From contig CACXCY010000059.1 in assembly GCA_902766265.1 (NCBI GenBank), positions 1 through 16,909 of the forward strand: DNA of 16,909 bases. The letters are read 5' to 3'. The translations under genes were made by a program, and so were the position numbers. Source of the DNA: an uncultured Bacteroidota bacterium (GTDB lineage Bacteria > Bacteroidota > Bacteroidia > Bacteroidales > P3). The notes below the pieces were generated by a model, which was not told the origin of the DNA, did not search any database, and saw only the letters and a list, made by a program, of their open reading frames with translations. This document shows positions 14,284 to 16,909 of the stretch, in pieces (the stretch's first letter is position 1; every line of letters starts with the position of its first letter).

Positions 14284-15649
14284 GCGAATCCTCAATCTGG
14301 CTCTGCCCAACATTATCACAAATATCACCGTTCCCTTGCTGGGAATGGTCGATATGGCTATTGTCGGGCATCTGAGCGCCGCTCACATTGGAGCCATCAC
14401 GATTGGGACAAGCATATTCAATCTTATCTACTGGAACTTTGGATTCCTCCGTATGGGAACCAGCGGCTTTACAGCACAGGCCTATGGGGCCAGACGTTTT
14501 GATGAAGCAGTAAAAATATTTGTTCGCGCTTTCACACTGGCATTGTGTATAGCTACATTACTGATTATCTTGCAATGGCCCATTGCAAAACTGTCTCAAA
14601 TTGTATTCCATGGCAGCAATGAGGTAATACGTTTGGCACTTATATATTTCTTTATCCGTATTTGGGCGGCGCCAGCCACATTGGGACTCTATGCAGTCAA
14701 AGGATGGTTCATCGGCATGCAGAATAGTAAGCTACCTATGTGGATTGCCATCTTCATCAATATAATCAATATTGTATGTAGTATTATATTTGTATTGGTG
14801 TTTCACTGGGACATCGCGGGTGTAGCTTTGGGTACTGTCATTGCGCAATACAGCGGTCTATTTGTGGGAGTAATCTTCGCCAACCGCTACTACGGACACA
14901 TTATTCGACGTCACCTTGACATACGTAGCAGCTTACTCTGGAGCGAAATGAAGCGTTTCTTCAAAGTCAACGGCGACATCTTCCTCCGTACCGTATGCCT
15001 AGCTGCAGTATTCACATTTATTACCGCTGCATCAGGACGCATCAGCGACGAAGTCCTAGCCATCGATGCCCTTATGCTACAATTTTTCACCCTCTTCAGT
15101 TATATTATGGATGGCTTTGCATATGCAGGAGAATCCTTAGTAGGACGTTATATAGGCGCCCGAGACAGCAGTAACCTCCACCTATCTATCCGTTATCTGT
15201 TATTGTGGGGACTAGGGTTGACCATAGGATTTACAATACTATATGCTGTATGGGGCAATGCATTCCTTCGCTTGTTCTGTGACGATACCGAAATTATCTT
15301 CGGTGCTCAACAATATATATTCTGGATACTCATAGTACCTGTATGCGGTTTTTCAGCATTCTTGTTCGACGGTATCTTTGTCGGGGCCACTGCCAGTCGA
15401 ACTATGCGCAACACTATGTTTGTCGCATCAGTAACATTTTTTGCCGTATATTTCGGAGTCAAAACTATATGGGACACCTCACAATCCCCCACCCTTGCCA
15501 ACAACATATTGTGGGCAGCTTTCATGGTTTACCTCACCATGCGAGGACTATTACAAGCTGCATTCCTACATAAATCGATATTCAGTCAAGTCGACGGCAA
15601 TATAATAATGAATAAAACAAATAATAATTATAAAACATTAATCTTATGA
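14276..15649 (+). CDS. MATE-family efflux transporter
   Basis: A 457-aa inner-membrane antiporter of the MATE family (DinF-like branch), which exports cationic or organic compounds using a Na+ or H+ gradient. About twelve hydrophobic segments are arranged as two repeats. The start carries the family signature NLALPNIITNITVPLLGMVD with MAIVGHLS following (about 8-35); GTSGFTAQAYGA (about 61-72) is a conserved loop. The C-terminal tail (about 435-457, rich in Asn and Lys) is hydrophilic. It overlaps the Omp28-like gene by 8 bases and the following protease by the ATGA start-stop overlap. Substrate is unknown. DinF-like grouping is by resemblance only. Confidence 0.92.
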   Translation: MNRRILNLALPNIITNITVPLLGMVDMAIVGHLSAAHIGAITIGTSIFNLIYWNFGFLRMGTSGFTAQAYGARRFDEAVKIFVRAFTLALCIATLLIILQWPIAKLSQIVFHGSNEVIRLALIYFFIRIWAAPATLGLYAVKGWFIGMQNSKLPMWIAIFINIINIVCSIIFVLVFHWDIAGVALGTVIAQYSGLFVGVIFANRYYGHIIRRHLDIRSSLLWSEMKRFFKVNGDIFLRTVCLAAVFTFITAASGRISDEVLAIDALMLQFFTLFSYIMDGFAYAGESLVGRYIGARDSSNLHLSIRYLLLWGLGLTIGFTILYAVWGNAFLRLFCDDTEIIFGAQQYIFWILIVPVCGFSAFLFDGIFVGATASRTMRNTMFVASVTFFAVYFGVKTIWDTSQSPTLANNILWAAFMVYLTMRGLLQAAFLHKSIFSQVDGNIIMNKTNNNYKTLIL

Positions 15650-16909
15650 AAAAGTTTTTACTTCTTCTCTGTCTGACGGCTGTGACCGTGATGTCGCAAG
15701 CCGCATTCGTCAAGAACATGCCAGTAAAGCGCCTTCAACCCAACGGTGACACACTGAACTGCTATGTAACTGGCGATGAGTACTATCATCGTATGCATGA
15801 TGCACTCGGCTACACTATCGTACTCAACGAACAAACCGGCTACTACGTCTACGGCGTTATGCAGAACGGTGAGCTTGTAGCCAGCAACTATGTAGCAGGT
15901 ACTGTCAATCCCGCCACATTAGGAATCTCACCTAGCCTTGCCATCTCTCGTCGCGCATGGAGTATCAAACAAAAAGCTTGGGATATTCCTGAACGTTACA
16001 AGATTGAGGAGCCCAAAACCAGCGGGCGCAATCACGGCACCATCAACAACCTTGTCATCTTTGTACGTTTCTCAGATGAATCGGAGATAACCACACCGAT
16101 GAGCAGCATCGAAGCCATGTGCAATGATTCGTCAGCAAACAGCATTTCGATGTATCAATATTTCAAAGAGGCATCGTACAACAAGTTGCATATTGTCTCA
16201 CACTATGCGCCCACACCCAATGGTAACGCAATCAGGTCCTATCAAGACAGTCATCCACGTTCATACTACGAGCCCTATTCTGCAACAAACACAAATGGAT
16301 ACGCCACCGATTCTGCCAGAACCGCCCGTGAGTTCACTCTGTTTGAGAATGCCGTCAACTACATCAATGCGAACTATCCTGTCAATAGAAACATCAATCT
16401 GGATTATAACAACGATGGGTTGGTTGACAATGTTATATTTATTGTCAAAGGCACCTATACCGGCTGGAGCGGACTCCTTTGGCCCCACAAATGGAGCTTA
16501 TACGACCGCACGGTCAGAATCAATGGCAAACGTGTATACACATTCAATCTCCAACTTGAGGGCTCTGGAGACCACTATTTCAGCAGCAGTGTCTTCTGTC
16601 ACGAAACATTCCACACATTGGGAGCCCCCGACCTGTACCGCTACTACGTCGGTACCGACATCAGTAGTGTTGGACCTTGGGACTTGATGTGCAACAACTC
16701 CACTCCGCCTCAACACATGGGCATCTGGATGAAGTACCGCTACGGCAACTGGATTGACAGCATTCCCGAGATTACTGCTCCCGGCACATATACACTCCAC
16801 TCGGTGGCAGACCAAGCCAACGTAAACAACGCATACTGCATCCGCAGTTCCGACCCCAACCAGTGGTATATATTTGAATACCGTGACAACCGTGAGCACT
16901 TTGAGACCA
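15646..16909 (+). CDS. M6-type secreted zinc metalloprotease, 3' end outside window
   Basis: An open frame from the ATG at 15646 to the window edge, 421 codons without a stop; the C-terminus is missing. The signal peptide is MKKFLLLLCLTAVTVMSQA (about 1-19). The catalytic zinc motif is HETFHTLGAPD (319-329), matching HExxHxxGxPD with His319, Glu320, His323 and a downstream Asp329. LDYNNDGLVDNVIF just before it is an EF-hand-like calcium-type loop seen in immune-inhibitor-A/M6 proteases, and VGPWDLMCNN follows the active site as in that family. It probably degrades extracellular proteins. A T9SS tail like that of the S8 protease may lie beyond the edge. It starts inside the MATE stop codon (ATGA overlap), so it is translationally coupled to it. 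Confidence 0.9.
   Translation, partial: MKKFLLLLCLTAVTVMSQAAFVKNMPVKRLQPNGDTLNCYVTGDEYYHRMHDALGYTIVLNEQTGYYVYGVMQNGELVASNYVAGTVNPATLGISPSLAISRRAWSIKQKAWDIPERYKIEEPKTSGRNHGTINNLVIFVRFSDESEITTPMSSIEAMCNDSSANSISMYQYFKEASYNKLHIVSHYAPTPNGNAIRSYQDSHPRSYYEPYSATNTNGYATDSARTAREFTLFENAVNYINANYPVNRNINLDYNNDGLVDNVIFIVKGTYTGWSGLLWPHKWSLYDRTVRINGKRVYTFNLQLEGSGDHYFSSSVFCHETFHTLGAPDLYRYYVGTDISSVGPWDLMCNNSTPPQHMGIWMKYRYGNWIDSIPEITAPGTYTLHSVADQANVNNAYCIRSSDPNQWYIFEYRDNREHFET

Overview
The window looks like chromosomal DNA of a Bacteroidales bacterium (Bacteroidota). I infer this from Bacteroidota-type promoter boxes (TAnnTTTG), a fused gamma-alpha 2-oxoacid:ferredoxin oxidoreductase subunit, a secreted subtilase with a type IX secretion sorting tail, and envelope families largely restricted to this phylum (DUF6029-type barrel, Omp28-like lipoprotein). 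Genus is not resolved. No rRNA, tRNA, CRISPR array or insertion sequence was seen.

Left part (1-3030, minus strand): a 2-oxoglutarate-type ferredoxin oxidoreductase operon, korA then korB. It has a good promoter upstream of korA, and a 19-bp perfect hairpin after korB that probably terminates transcription.

Middle part (about 3325-4700, minus strand): the most interesting region. It holds a compact, AT-richer retron. The reverse transcriptase carries the catalytic YADD and both retron hallmark motifs (NAxxH and VTG). Immediately upstream is a roughly 238-nt non-coding RNA region with a clear a1/a2 inverted repeat, msr-like short hairpins and a 98-nt msd-like hairpin. No recognisable effector or accessory gene accompanies it. 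The a2 repeat covers the first possible ATG of the RT, so the true start is probably the ATG at 4412. An 11-bp tandem repeat array with a promoter-like box lies just past the RT stop.

Right part (4859-16909, plus strand): eleven tightly packed genes, probably one long transcription unit starting at a TATCTTTG box at 4859. In order: secreted S8 protease with T9SS tail, DUF6427-like membrane protein, RNase HII, DUF6913-like protein, DapA, long-chain polyprenyl diphosphate synthase, TlpA-like thioredoxin, DUF6029-like outer-membrane barrel, Omp28-like lipoprotein with a CPNC motif, MATE transporter, and an M6-type metalloprotease cut by the window end. Gaps are 2-45 bp, and the last two junctions overlap. 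The unit mixes housekeeping genes (RNase HII, lysine/diaminopimelate, isoprenoid) with an envelope thiol-redox and surface-protein group and two secreted proteases.
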